Part shown: one piece after another, positions 51,210 to 64,000 of the stretch | Layout: every line of letters starts with the position of its first letter | Position numbering within the stretch: the first letter of the stretch is position 1 | Source: Capillidium heterosporum | Taxonomy: Eukaryota; Entomophthoromycota; Entomophthoromycetes; Entomophthorales; Capillidiaceae | Reading direction: 5' to 3' | NCBI GenBank assembly: GCA_016630905.1 | Contig: WBMQ01000003.1 | Location: 2,294,001-2,358,000 of the forward strand | DNA length: 64,000 nucleotides | Notes under the pieces: model-generated | Databases searched by the model: none | What the model saw: the letters and a program-made list of their open reading frames with translations, nothing else | Told to the model about the DNA's origin: nothing | Program-made: the position numbers and the translations under genes

Positions 51210-52547
51210 ATGATTAGACTCACCAAGAACGCCGCTATAGCTATAGCATGTACATTCGCCCTTTTGACTTTACTGTACATGTTCGGTTCCAACGACCGCT
51301 ACAACTCCATCATTGCTGGCCAGAACAGTGCTGCTGAAGACGTCCCTCTCAAAGATGTAACCAAGAAGGTAGTTGAAGACCTTGATGAGTTGGAGGAAGA
51401 TGGTAAGGCTAACTCTAACAAGAAAGCGCACTCCAAACCCGAGAAGGAAGAAAAGGAAGCCGAAGAGAAGAAACCCGAGAAGGATGCCAAACCCAAATCG
51501 GACCAGGAAGTTATCAACAGCGTAGTCCAAGCCCCAGGTGAGCGTGCCAAGGCCTGCTTTGTCATCTTGGCCAGAAACTCGGACATCAACGACTGGCGTA
51601 AATCGATGCGTGACTTGGAAGATAGATTCAACAAGCGCTACAACTACCCTTACTGCTTCTTTAACGACGTTGAGTTCGACGACAAGTTCAAGAGCCACGT
51701 CAAGGCCTTGACTTCAGCTAAAGTCCACTTTGGTCTCATTCCCAAGGAGCACTGGTCCATTCCCGATCACATTGACCAGGAGAAGGCCAAGAAAGCTCGT
51801 GAAGATATGGAGAAGGCCAAGATCATCTACGGAGGTTCGTTAACTTACCGTCACATGTGCAGGTAACTTTATATATTTTTGTCCTTTATTCATTGTACAA
51901 TTTATAGATTTGAATCTGGTTTCTTCTTCCAACAAAAGTTGTTGGATCAGTTCGATTACTACTGGCGTGTCGAACCCGGTATTGAGTTCGCTTGTGACAT
52001 TGATGAAGACCCCTTCATGATCATGAAGAAGAACGGCTACAAGTACGGTTTCACTCAATCTTTGCACGAGTACCAATCTACCATCCCCACTTTATGGGAG
52101 ACTACCAAGGAGTGGTTGAAGGAACGCAAGTTGGAGGACAAGCTACCTAAAGATAACTCTATGGGCTGGATTTCCGACGACAACGGTGAAAAGTACAACG
52201 GGTGTCACTTCTGGTCCAACTTCGAGATTGCTTCTTTAGATTTGTGGCGTGACAAGCAGTACTTGGATTACTTCAACTTCTTGGATAAAAAGGGTGGCTT
52301 CTTCTACGAACGGTGGGGTGATGCTCCTGTACACTCTATCTACGCTGCTCTGACTCTGCCTATGAAAGAGATCCACTTCTTCAACAAGATCGGTTACTTC
52401 CACAACCCCTTCTGGCACTGCCCCGTTCAGCAGGATTTGAATTTGAAGTGCCACTGCGACCCCGAAAAGAACTTTGATTTGGACCCCTTCTCCTGCAACA
52501 AGAAGTGGTTCGAGTTGAACAGTATCCCCTTTGAGGAGAAGAAATAG
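51210..52547 (+). CDS. Golgi alpha-1,2-mannosyltransferase (GT15, KRE2/MNT1 family)
   Basis: Two exons, 51210-51862 and 51908-52547, 430 aa. Transfers mannose from GDP-mannose to O- and N-linked glycans in the Golgi. Type II topology: short cytosolic N-terminus, TM at about 6-24 (NAAIAIACTFALLTLLYMF), charged Lys/Glu stem (about 45-100), then the catalytic domain starting at RAKACFVILARNSDINDW. Family motifs: RFNKRYNYPYCFFND, YYWRVEPGIEFACDIDEDPF (active-site region), MGWISDDNGEKYNGCHFWSNFEIAS, GGFFYERWGDAPVHSI, and a Cys-rich C-terminus (FWHCPVQQDLNLKCHCDPEKN). Several paralogues exist in fungi (KRE2, KTR1-7) and the exact one cannot be named. A well-expressed gene by codon use. Confidence 0.95.
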
Positions 52548-52980
52548 GTGGTTTGATTTGAATTTAATTAAATTTATTTTTTGCTTTGTAATGTCTTTTA
52601 GCTTTGCTTTTGATGCTGTGGCTTTCCATTCCTTTGTAAATAGTTTTTGATCTACTTTGTTGAAAGTTTATTGAATTTTACAACCTGATTGCTGATATAA
52701 TTTGAGAGTTTGGAGTGTTGAAAGCCTACAACTCACTTTGGATATTTTTACAATAGGAGATATACCAAAGGACTAGTTTCTTATATATTACAATAGTCTA
52801 TAGTTGGCAATTTTGCTGAAGGTTGAATTTATTTACTATCTTCAACAAGGTGAGTTTTGGCTTGCCTGCTTCATAAGTATAAAGCATGTATATCTAATCT
52901 ACAATATAATATATATAAACATTACCAAAAATCTCAAATCAAATAGTGAAGAAAGTTTATATAAACATAGAAAACACTTT
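52548..52980. other. Intergenic between convergent mannosyltransferase and AlaRS genes
   Basis: 3' regions only; no further feature recognised. Confidence 0.4.
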
Positions 52981-56216
<3,236 letters not shown>

Positions 56217-58239
56217 ATTGGTCAATTCTGAGAAGGGTATAGTATATAGGTATTAAAGTATAGAGGTTGATGAATAGCATTTTATAAATAAAATTTATTT
56301 TGAAAGTGGTACAAATTAGCTATCTAACGGATTATATTACATATATTTGGTATTTTATACTTCTAATCTATAATAGGCAAACTTGCTTATAATATTAGTT
56401 TGCTAAATATATATACTTAATTACAGAGCCTGTATACAAGTAATAGAAAAGAATATTAAAAGGTAATGCTATGATGTATTTATAAAATTTAAATATATAT
56501 GTATATAAGACAAGCATAGAATTAAGATAGCTATACCAAAATAAATATTTTAATATAAGGAAAGCTCACTAAATCAGTAGCAGTTTCGCTTAATAGCCAG
56601 AGTCCAAACTATATCTCAAACTTATAGATTACTAGTTTGGCATCTACCCTATCTGTTGAGAAGTGTCCACAATGAACGCTTACCAGTAGGAGTTAGCCAA
56701 AAGGCAACGGTAGCCAGTACTTCATAAAGGCTATATAAGGAGGAAGCTCGTGTTTGTAGTTTAATCTAGAGATGATGGGTAGATAGTAATACACCAATCG
56801 TAGTCAAAAGACAAAGGAACACAGTCGAGTTCATTGATTCAAGAGGGTTTTAGGATTTGGTTCAAGTCAGTGCAGCTCTTTGCCTTAGAGGGATGCTAAC
56901 TATCAGTTTTAAACTATACTATCACAGTGAGTCTACTATATCGATAGCAGACGGAAGTATCAAATGATTTAAAACATTCATTTAATAATTACTTAACCCA
57001 CTACTAAGCTCACTGTGTGCTTTATATAAATGACTCATCTTAGTAGTCAGTACTTGAGGTACTGGTAATTACGTTTACCCAATCGTCAGTATCAATATCC
57101 ATCAGGTTCTTCTGGTGAAATATCACTAACTTTAGGTAATGTAGGGGTTGGGGGCAGTCAATACTAAATTGAATACTGAATTCCTACTAAAGGGAAGGGA
57201 ATTTCTAGTATTGATAGAGATGCCGACTAATAGTCTATAAATTTGGGATATAGCTTAGATTCTGGCTATTAAGTGAAACTGCTGCTGATTTAGAAAGATT
57301 TCCTTACATTAGTCTCCCTAAGTTGAAGTTTTATGTTTGTGGTGAATTCACAGATCTTGACTGACCTCTGCTAGTGAATGTTCTTTGTGGACGCTTCTCA
57401 ACATATATATTCTTTTTAACTTTAATCTTTCAACTTATCTTTTATTTTAGTCTGCTACAAATAGTTAAATATATACTAATAAAGCTAGGCCACTTTGTAT
57501 TCTCTAATTACTTAGTATGTAACTTAATAATAAACAAAGTAATTTAATATTCTACTAGCTTTAAAAAAGATTTAAGTAAATCCTATAAGTGTTAAACATT
57601 AATAGTAAATTCTATAATTATACTAATAATATGCAAAGTCTAATAGATAGAAAGTAAACAACTATGTTTATAGAATGCTTTTGTATGTATATATTTAAAC
57701 TTTATGGTTTCATACACAACAAATATTGCTAAGCTAAGTATATCTGGCTATTTACCTATTAGTCTTAATTATTGTATTGCCTAACATATACTTTTACTCT
57801 TATCCTAAATACTAATGCTTTAAGGGTATATAAACTATCAAATAAATGTAAAAAGTAATGTGAATATATAGCATGTCTAAGAATACTCGTAAACCTATAT
57901 ACAAAACAATACTAAAGAACATTAGTAGAATCAAATTAAGCTAAAAATTAAAAACATTCAAGTTTTATCTAGTTTGTTACATTTAAAGGGTATACATCCC
58001 GAAAAATTGGTTTGAATTCATTTGCCGAGTTGGTACAGAAGGAGGATACTTCACTTGCGCAAACTAAATATAAATAAGTATAAAAGGACTACTGAAATTC
58101 CAAAAATTAAATTTGCTTAATAACGATTTATTAACCAAAAAACGTGAACCGAAAGCTTCACCTCATGATTCCATCGTAGAAAAAATTTAGGCAAAAAATA
58201 GTAAAGGAATGGATTTTAGGTACCTCGCTTTAGGCTTAT
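56217..58239. other. 2-kb intergenic region with a degenerate TIR element
   Basis: AT-rich region between the AlaRS start and the RAD6 stop. It holds the inverted-repeat-bounded element at 56654-57403 and otherwise decayed AT sequence. Confidence 0.4.
56654..57403. mobile_element. Degenerate non-autonomous element with terminal inverted repeats
   Basis: The left end TGTTGAGAAGTGTCCACAAT (56654 onward) and the complement of the right end (TGTTGAGAAGCGTCCACAAA, ending 57403) match at 18 of 20 positions. Weaker matching continues for about 30 more bases, mostly with transition differences. The interior (about 650 bp) has no long frame. No clear target-site duplication was found. Size and ends suit a MITE-like relic of a DNA transposon. 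Confidence 0.5.
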
Positions 58240-58738
58240 TTAATCTTCCCAAGAGAGTTCAACCGTCTCTTTTACCCGTCTAATGTACTCTTTAGTATTG
58301 TCGCGGTAAAGGGCTGCCGCCTCAGCATTAGCTGGGGAAGAAGGGTTGGGGTCATGTAACAAAGATTGAATACTGGTTAAAATAGCGGCTACGTCGTAGG
58401 TAGGTGACCAACGGTTCTGCAAAATATCCAAGCACAGCTCTCCCGCTGCGTAAACATTGGGGTGGAACATCTTGCTGGTGAACTTAACAGTTGGCGGTTT
58501 GTTGGGGTAGTTTTCATCGAACTGCAAAACCAATTTGAATGTTCCATCTTCAAATGGCGTATCGGCTAAGTTGAGTTAGTATTGTTAATTGGCAAATATG
58601 AAGCTTACGGGGACCAAAGATGACGGCGTTCCATAGCATTATATTGTCGGCACAAGGCGCTCCTGAGATCCCTTCGGAAGGGTCGGCTTGTAACCGCTTG
58701 AAATCTCGCATTAACCTTCTTCGTGATGGGGTGGACAT
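58240..58738 (-). CDS. RAD6: Ubiquitin-conjugating enzyme Rad6/Ubc2
   Basis: Two exons, 58738-58609 and 58565-58240, with a 43-nt intron; 151 aa. E2 enzyme that, with Rad18 or Bre1 type E3s, ubiquitinates PCNA (DNA-damage tolerance) and histone H2B, and takes part in N-end rule degradation. [17 protein letters not shown] is the invariant Rad6 N-terminus. The active-site cysteine is C88 in [16 protein letters not shown], and [31 protein letters not shown] is diagnostic. It ends in ELSWED without the acidic tail found in S. cerevisiae Rad6, as in S. pombe and most other fungi. Divergent from the Arf-like gene. Confidence 0.98.
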
Positions 58739-59495
58739 GTTCTTGAGTATAAAGCAGTAAATAGTTGGGCTGGGGTTGACTTTAAATGGGTTCACAGTTG
58801 TTTATAAGCTTTGGATATGATTAGTGGAGTTCTACTAAGCGTTGGATTGTAGGCTTCCAATCCATTTTATTGGTTGGTGTTGGAGGTTTATACTTTCGTA
58901 GTTCATGCCAGAAAGGAGTAACTAACCGACATTTCGATTCTACAATGGCTTAGAAAGCATATGGGGACATCGTAATAAATAATAATGCTGCACTAAACTA
59001 CCAGTGTTTATATATTCTATTCCTTGGGGTATTTTATATGTAACTTTCCTTCAGCCATAACAAAGGCACTTTTTCAGAGCTCTTTAGCTTTGAACTATTA
59101 GCGGCACATATTTGTAAAAATATTTAATATTAGGTTAGTATTAGTATAGATAGTCGACTTGATCACTTTGAGTGCCTTTTCGATCAATATCTAATCAATA
59201 GATTTTAAACACAAATGTAGCTCTATGTTCACTATCAGAATTTAGCTACTTTAAACCTATGGGTATTTTGATATATTATGCTTTATTATCAAATACAGAC
59301 TTTAGGGAGATCTAGCTAAATATATATCCAAATTCGTATAAAACACTTATGAACTGTGCCATTGGTTTATAGGAAAGATTTGACCAACCAGCTGTTCTAA
59401 AAAGGTTGACGTATTGGTTTAGACAGAAACATTAGACAGGTGGCAATTGATTTGCAGTTTATAAAAGTAGCACTTTACCTTTTGAGCTTGCCAAC
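58739..59495. promoter_or_regulatory. Divergent upstream region of RAD6 and Arf-like genes
   Basis: 757 bp. TATAAAAG at 59460-59467 lies 28 bp before the Arf-like start. Nothing else recognised. Confidence 0.4.
59460..59467 (+). promoter_or_regulatory. TATA box of Arf-like gene
   Basis: TATAAAAG 28 bp before the start codon at 59496; short but within the range seen here. Confidence 0.45.
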
Positions 59496-60479
59496 ATGAC
59501 TGACAAGATAATGAACATACTAATCCTAGGGAGCCACAACAGCGGTAAATTCAGCTTGAAGAACGAGATCGTATGTTACTCCGACCCAACCAACAACAAA
59601 GCCCATCTAAGTAACGTAACCATCGAGCTAGAAGGGTACGCCTTCCAATTTAGTATCTACACCTTGAACTATCTAGCTACAACCGAACACTTCAATTACT
59701 CCAAACTTATAACTGTGTACTGCATAGACAGCCGAGATAAGAGTAAGATCGGTAAGGAGCGCATAACTTTGGACCTGCAGTTAATTGACGACGATATCTA
59801 CAACTTTGGCCCAAGCGACTACTACATAATCAGTTTAAATTTCCAAGATGAGCCCAACACTTTAAGGTACGACGAAGTTATGCAATGGCTCGAAGAATTG
59901 AACTTGAAGAAACGATGGTTCTTGGTGGAAGCGTCGACTAAAAGTAAGGAAGGTTTATCGGATATTTTAAATGCTATTGTGGGTTTAAGGAAGAGTAAGC
60001 CGTTCCGCAAGCCATTCCATCTGTCGTTGGAGACATTCCATTCCAGCTGGAATCAACTTCTACAATTTGAGCTACCTCAAGATCTAACTGAGTTGAACGA
60101 CTTTTACAAAGATTACGATACTCCTTTGACACATATTCAATTGCTTCACCTAATATTTTTCAATCTGCTGGAAGGTCACCGCGATGGTGCAAGGCCTTTA
60201 AAACCGATACATACCGTTGAAGCACTAGTTAAGGATTTCAGTATAACAAAGTTGCGATTTTGGTGCTTGATAATGTCGGTTATCTTACCCGAGGTACCAT
60301 CAAATCTATCAAACTTGGAAGGCTTTGAGAAGATATTGAAGTCCTATCCTAAACTGATGGATCCCAATTTGATCTACAAGTTCTTTTCGAAAGGTAAGCT
60401 GGACCAGCAGAGCGCTACGCAGCTAAATTCAAGTGATCTGCTACAGGTATCACTAAAAAGTCTGAAGGATTGTCATTAA
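59496..60479 (+). CDS. Arf-like pseudo-GTPase with C-terminal extension
   Basis: Single exon, 327 aa. Residues 5-160 follow the Arf fold order: MNILILGSHNSGKFSL (P-loop position), VYCIDSRDKSKIGKERITLD (Arf FVVDSNDRERIGEAR), YYIISLNFQDEPNT (Arf LLVFANKQDLPNA) and WFLVEASTKSKEGLSDIL (Arf WYIQATCATSGDGLYEGL). Every nucleotide-binding signature is altered: GKFS instead of GK(S/T), the DxGGQ switch II replaced by IYTLNYL, and NKxD replaced by NFQD (115-118). No N-terminal myristoylation glycine follows the start Met. Residues 165-327 are a helical extension of unknown family, with Leu-rich stretches (HIQLLHLIFFNLLEG). Likely a scaffold rather than an enzyme; the function is unknown. One frame, no disruption. 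Confidence 0.75.
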   Translation: MTDKIMNILILGSHNSGKFSLKNEIVCYSDPTNNKAHLSNVTIELEGYAFQFSIYTLNYLATTEHFNYSKLITVYCIDSRDKSKIGKERITLDLQLIDDDIYNFGPSDYYIISLNFQDEPNTLRYDEVMQWLEELNLKKRWFLVEASTKSKEGLSDILNAIVGLRKSKPFRKPFHLSLETFHSSWNQLLQFELPQDLTELNDFYKDYDTPLTHIQLLHLIFFNLLEGHRDGARPLKPIHTVEALVKDFSITKLRFWCLIMSVILPEVPSNLSNLEGFEKILKSYPKLMDPNLIYKFFSKGKLDQQSATQLNSSDLLQVSLKSLKDCH

Positions 60480-61064
60480 TGAACTATCGTCTAAGAGCTA
60501 AAGCTAGTCAGTGTAAACACCTATACTTTAGTTAATGTATCTTACGATGGCAAGGAAAGGCTGAGACAAGGCTAATAAAACTTTATTTTTACAAATTTCA
60601 TATTTATACGATGACGTCTTTAATTAAATTGAAAACTTTCACATTCATAAAGTTATGAAATAATATATATGCAAAGTACAATCAACAGCATTTGGTGGAA
60701 GCAATATGTAGTTTTTGCACAAGGATTAAAGTTTGACACTTCAAGATATAGAAATAAGTAAAAAATTGTAGCTTAGAATGCAAATACTTTCACTTGCCTA
60801 AACTTTTATCCATTGCTGGTGAGATATATTATGCTTTTCAAAAGTAAAGGTAAGGAAATACCCATACCTCTACATTCCAATATAGTAGCATCACTTGGAA
60901 TTTCAAAGGTGGATTGGAATGTCGGAAAAATAGCATATCATCACAAGCTTCTCTAGCAAATAAGAACACAGTACAGCGTCGTTGTCATAAGAATCGAAAA
61001 TGTCCACTCAATTTCAAATCCAAACCTACTTACCAACCTTTGATAAATCAGATAACTCGATACA
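60480..61064. other. Intergenic between Arf-like and VPS35 genes
   Basis: Same-strand neighbours; AT-rich spacer with the VPS35 promoter. No other feature. Confidence 0.4.
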
Positions 61065-64000
61065 ATGTCAAAGACACCTTCCCGGAACTCGATATACGGA
61101 GATGACCAGGCTAAGCGTTTAGAAGAGGCGTTGTCCGTCGTATCCAAGCAATCAAAACTTATGAAACGCTGCCTAGACAACAACAAGCTAATGGATGGAC
61201 TCAAACACTGTTCAGCCATGCTTTCCGAACTTCGCTCCTCCGTTTTATCACCCAAACATTACTACGAGCTGTATATGGCTATATTCGACAACTTGAGACA
61301 CCTTACAACCTTCTTAGGCGAAGCCCATTCCCATGGTGTCCATGATTTGGCTGATTTGTACGAGCTGGTACAATACGCCGGAAATATTATACCTAGACTT
61401 TACTTGATGATAACAGTTGGTTCGGTTTTCATGTCTATGCCTGACGCTCCCATCAAAGAAATTATGAAGGATATGATGGAGATGGCCCGAGGTGTACAGC
61501 ATCCAACGCGAGGTCTGTTCCTTCGTCATTACCTTTCCGGTATGACTAAAGATCACCTTCCCATAGGAGACAGCGATGGGTAATTTATTTTTTGCAACTT
61601 GTATTTATTTTGTTAGACCTCAAGGAAATCTATCGGACAGTATTGATTTTACCTTGACCAACTTCATTGAGATGAACAAGCTTTGGGTCCGGCTGCAGCA
61701 TCAGGGGCACTCACGCGAACGTGAAAAGAGAGAGGCTGAGCGTAGAGAGCTACGTACCTTGGTAGGTTCTAATTTAGTGCGTCTGTCTCAGCTCGAAGGT
61801 ATCGACTTGGAAGTTTACAAGAACCGTATTTTACCCGACCTGCTTGAGCAAATTATAAATTGTAAAGACTTGATTGCTCAGGAGTACCTTATGGAGGCTA
61901 TAATTCAGGTTACTATTTTTAATACTATATATTTAAGTTTTAAAGGTTTTCCAAGACGACTTCCACCTTCGTACCTTGACTCCCTTTTTGACCTCCATCG
62001 CAAGTTTACACCCTGAGCTCTCGACCAAGAATATTGTGATTGCCTTTATCGATCGCCTTGCCGCCTACGCTTCTCGAGAGGCTGAAAATGAAGCTAAGCG
62101 TTCCGAAGAGACTGCTATATCGTCTACTAAAAAGGAAGAGGAGGAGAAAGCTGAGGATGAAATCGCGAAGGAAGAGAAAGCCGATGACGAAGAACCAAAG
62201 TCTCCTAAAGAACCAGAAAGCCCCAAAATCACTGTAAAGACCTACCGTGGTATCCCAGAAGATATCAAATTATTTGAAGTTTTCTGGAAGCAAGTTTTGG
62301 AGCTTATTGAGGTACCTTTTACTCTAAGACTGTAGGTTAAACTCTTTAGGCTCGTAAAGAAATGCTATTCGAAGATAAGACCGCTCTTCTTGTTTCTTCT
62401 GCCAATTTAGCTTTGAGCTGTTACCCCGAAAAGATGGCCTATATCAATGAAGTATTGAGTTATGCCGAGGAATCCTACCAAAAGTTCCGTTCGAGGTAAT
62501 GATACTACAAATCCATTTTTTAACATTTTAAAGTCACGAAGCAGAATCAACAACTGTCGTTAACAACCTGCGTGGGTTACTTTTGATTCCAATTGAGCAG
62601 TATAGTGACCTGATTACGATTCTCAAGCTTTCAAACTACACCTCATTGCTATCTAAGCAACCCTACGAGACTCGTCGTACTATCGCCAACCGTCTTGTAA
62701 GCAGCCTCCTTCAGAGACAGACCGTCTTAAGTCAGAAGGATCACGTCGAAGGGATTTTCGATCTGATAAGTGTACTGTTAAAGGACCAAGACGACGGTGG
62801 TATCAAGTTTGCCAAGATCTTTGGTGAAATCTCCAACAAAGCTCAGTACGAACAGGACGATGTCTACATCAACGAACTTACTTCGGTTGCCAAGCTGCTG
62901 AACTATGTACGCTCAGAGGATCCCGAAACGATGCTTGAGGTAAAGCTTTAGTGTTAGATTTTACTGATGAGTTAGCTATTGAAAACGTCTCTCGAAGCTG
63001 TATCGTACGGAGATATCCGTGTCCGATACACCATACCCCCTATCATCACATCGGCTATAAAGTTGGCTAACCAGTATGCTAAAATCCAAGACAAAGTAAC
63101 TTGCGTAATTTATAACCTCTAATCTAACTCGCTTTGTTTAGTCTGAGGATGTACTTACTTCAGCAAAGGGTATCTTCAAATTTATACACAATGCTACGAC
63201 AACGCTCTACAACAAAACAGAGGCACATGACATTGCCTTCCGGTACTTTTTGTCGGCTGCTTTAGCCGCCGATGAGCTTGAATTGGAAGATATATGCTAC
63301 GACTTCTTTGTCCAGGTAGTCAACTTTTTTATACAGGCATTGATTTCCATTTTAGGCGTTCACTTACTACGAAGAGTGTATTAGCGAATCCAAAGCCCAG
63401 CTTGAAGCCATTATGCTACTAATTGGTACCCTACATACCACCCGTGCCTTCACTAAGGACAATTACGACACTTTGGCCACCAAATGCGTATTGCACGCTG
63501 GACGCCTCTTGAAGAAGCCTGACCAATGCCGTACCATCTGCTTGGCAGCCCATTTGTTCTACGTTGTGCCAGCTAAGCCTTCGAACTCTCTTATCGAGCC
63601 AGTTATCGGCTCCAGTACCAGCAACCTCCTGATCCAGCGCACCGTAAGCACCTATTTTTCTAGCTACTTTCTAACACAATTATAGGATCGCCTGTACCGT
63701 GACAGTAGCCGTACCTTGGAGACGTTACAGCGTGCTTTGAAGATCGCTGATGGTGTTATGGATCCATTGCATAAGTTTGAGCTATTTGTCGAGATCTCCA
63801 ACCAGTATATATTCTTCTTCACGCACGGCTGCACCTCCATGGATGCTAGACTTATCAATGGGTTGCTATCCCTTACCAACTTGCACCTCGACAACTTGGA
63901 ATCGGGCAATGAACTCGATATGTCTCCCTTCAACCAGTCGGGTGTACCTGATCTCGCCACCCCTCAACTTACCCGTCAGTCGGTTACCAATTACTTCAAA
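61065..64000 (+). CDS. VPS35: Retromer subunit Vps35 (3' end outside window)
   Basis: Nine exons visible: 61065-61579, 61617-61908, 61946-62311, 62350-62495, 62534-62939, 62976-63095, 63142-63315, 63356-63643, 63686 to window end; 874 aa so far, all joints in phase. Vps35 is the alpha-solenoid core of retromer, which returns receptors from endosomes to the Golgi. Recognisable: the N-terminal [40 protein letters not shown] region, the conserved [33 protein letters not shown] (Vps26-binding PRLYL site nearby), [41 protein letters not shown], and [16 protein letters not shown] Glu/Lys-rich insert (about 62090-62230) is low complexity and probably disordered. Open to the last base, so the gene continues. 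Confidence 0.97.

Overview
This window is nuclear DNA from an intron-rich, AT-rich fungus. The evidence is fungal-type content (secreted GH18 chitinases with a CBM19-like tail, a KRE2/MNT1-type mannosyltransferase, a hexokinase, a BAR-SH3 protein with a fungal zinc tail) and a uniform intron style: 34-100 nt, GTA(A) donors, CTAAC/TTAAC-like branch sites close to the acceptor. Intron density argues against a Saccharomyces-type budding yeast. I cannot place it in a phylum from sequence alone.

Layout. (1) 1-10 kb is a chitinase locus. A strongly decayed chitinase-like copy (about 1-985, minus) is followed by two chitinase genes with identical proteins (1682-2986 minus; 8449-9753 plus) in a near-perfect 1.47-kb inverted repeat. 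The arms enclose a five-exon secreted protein gene (6055-7415) and an AT-rich stretch with eight 23-bp tandem repeats. (2) 10-20 kb is mostly AT-rich and decayed: a Ty1/copia-like remnant, a small COA8-like mitochondrial gene, the proteasome alpha-2 subunit, and a broken DED1-type DEAD-box helicase gene with a GW-rich tail. (3) 20-35 kb is a gene island: PA2G4/Cdb4-like protein, endophilin-like BAR-SH3 protein, a seven-exon CENP-S/MHF1 gene that simple ORF calling misses, a four-TM membrane protein with an early in-frame TGA, the RNA polymerase III largest subunit (14 exons, three apparent frame disruptions) and intronless GAPDH. (4) 35-50 kb holds seipin, an ER thioredoxin-like membrane protein, hexokinase, a PSMD5/Hsm3-like helical protein, riboflavin kinase and an Aha1-like co-chaperone with a hydrophobic C-terminal tail. 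(5) 51-64 kb holds a GT15 mannosyltransferase, alanyl-tRNA synthetase with a possible mitochondrial upstream start, a degenerate TIR-bounded element, RAD6/UBC2, a divergent Arf-like pseudo-GTPase and the start of VPS35, which runs off the window.

Most genes are housekeeping genes and form no operon-like system: secretory pathway and cell wall (chitinases, mannosyltransferase, TMX-like, seipin, VPS35), proteostasis (proteasome alpha-2, PSMD5-like, Aha1-like, RAD6), translation/transcription (AlaRS, RPC1, PA2G4-like), metabolism (GAPDH, hexokinase, riboflavin kinase). The most unusual items are the homogenised inverted chitinase pair and its decayed third copy, the Arf-like protein lacking all nucleotide-binding signatures, the tail-anchored-looking Aha1 protein, and the frame breaks in RPC1. 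Exon models were built by hand from splice consensus, reading-frame continuity and remembered family conservation. No alignment or database search was run.
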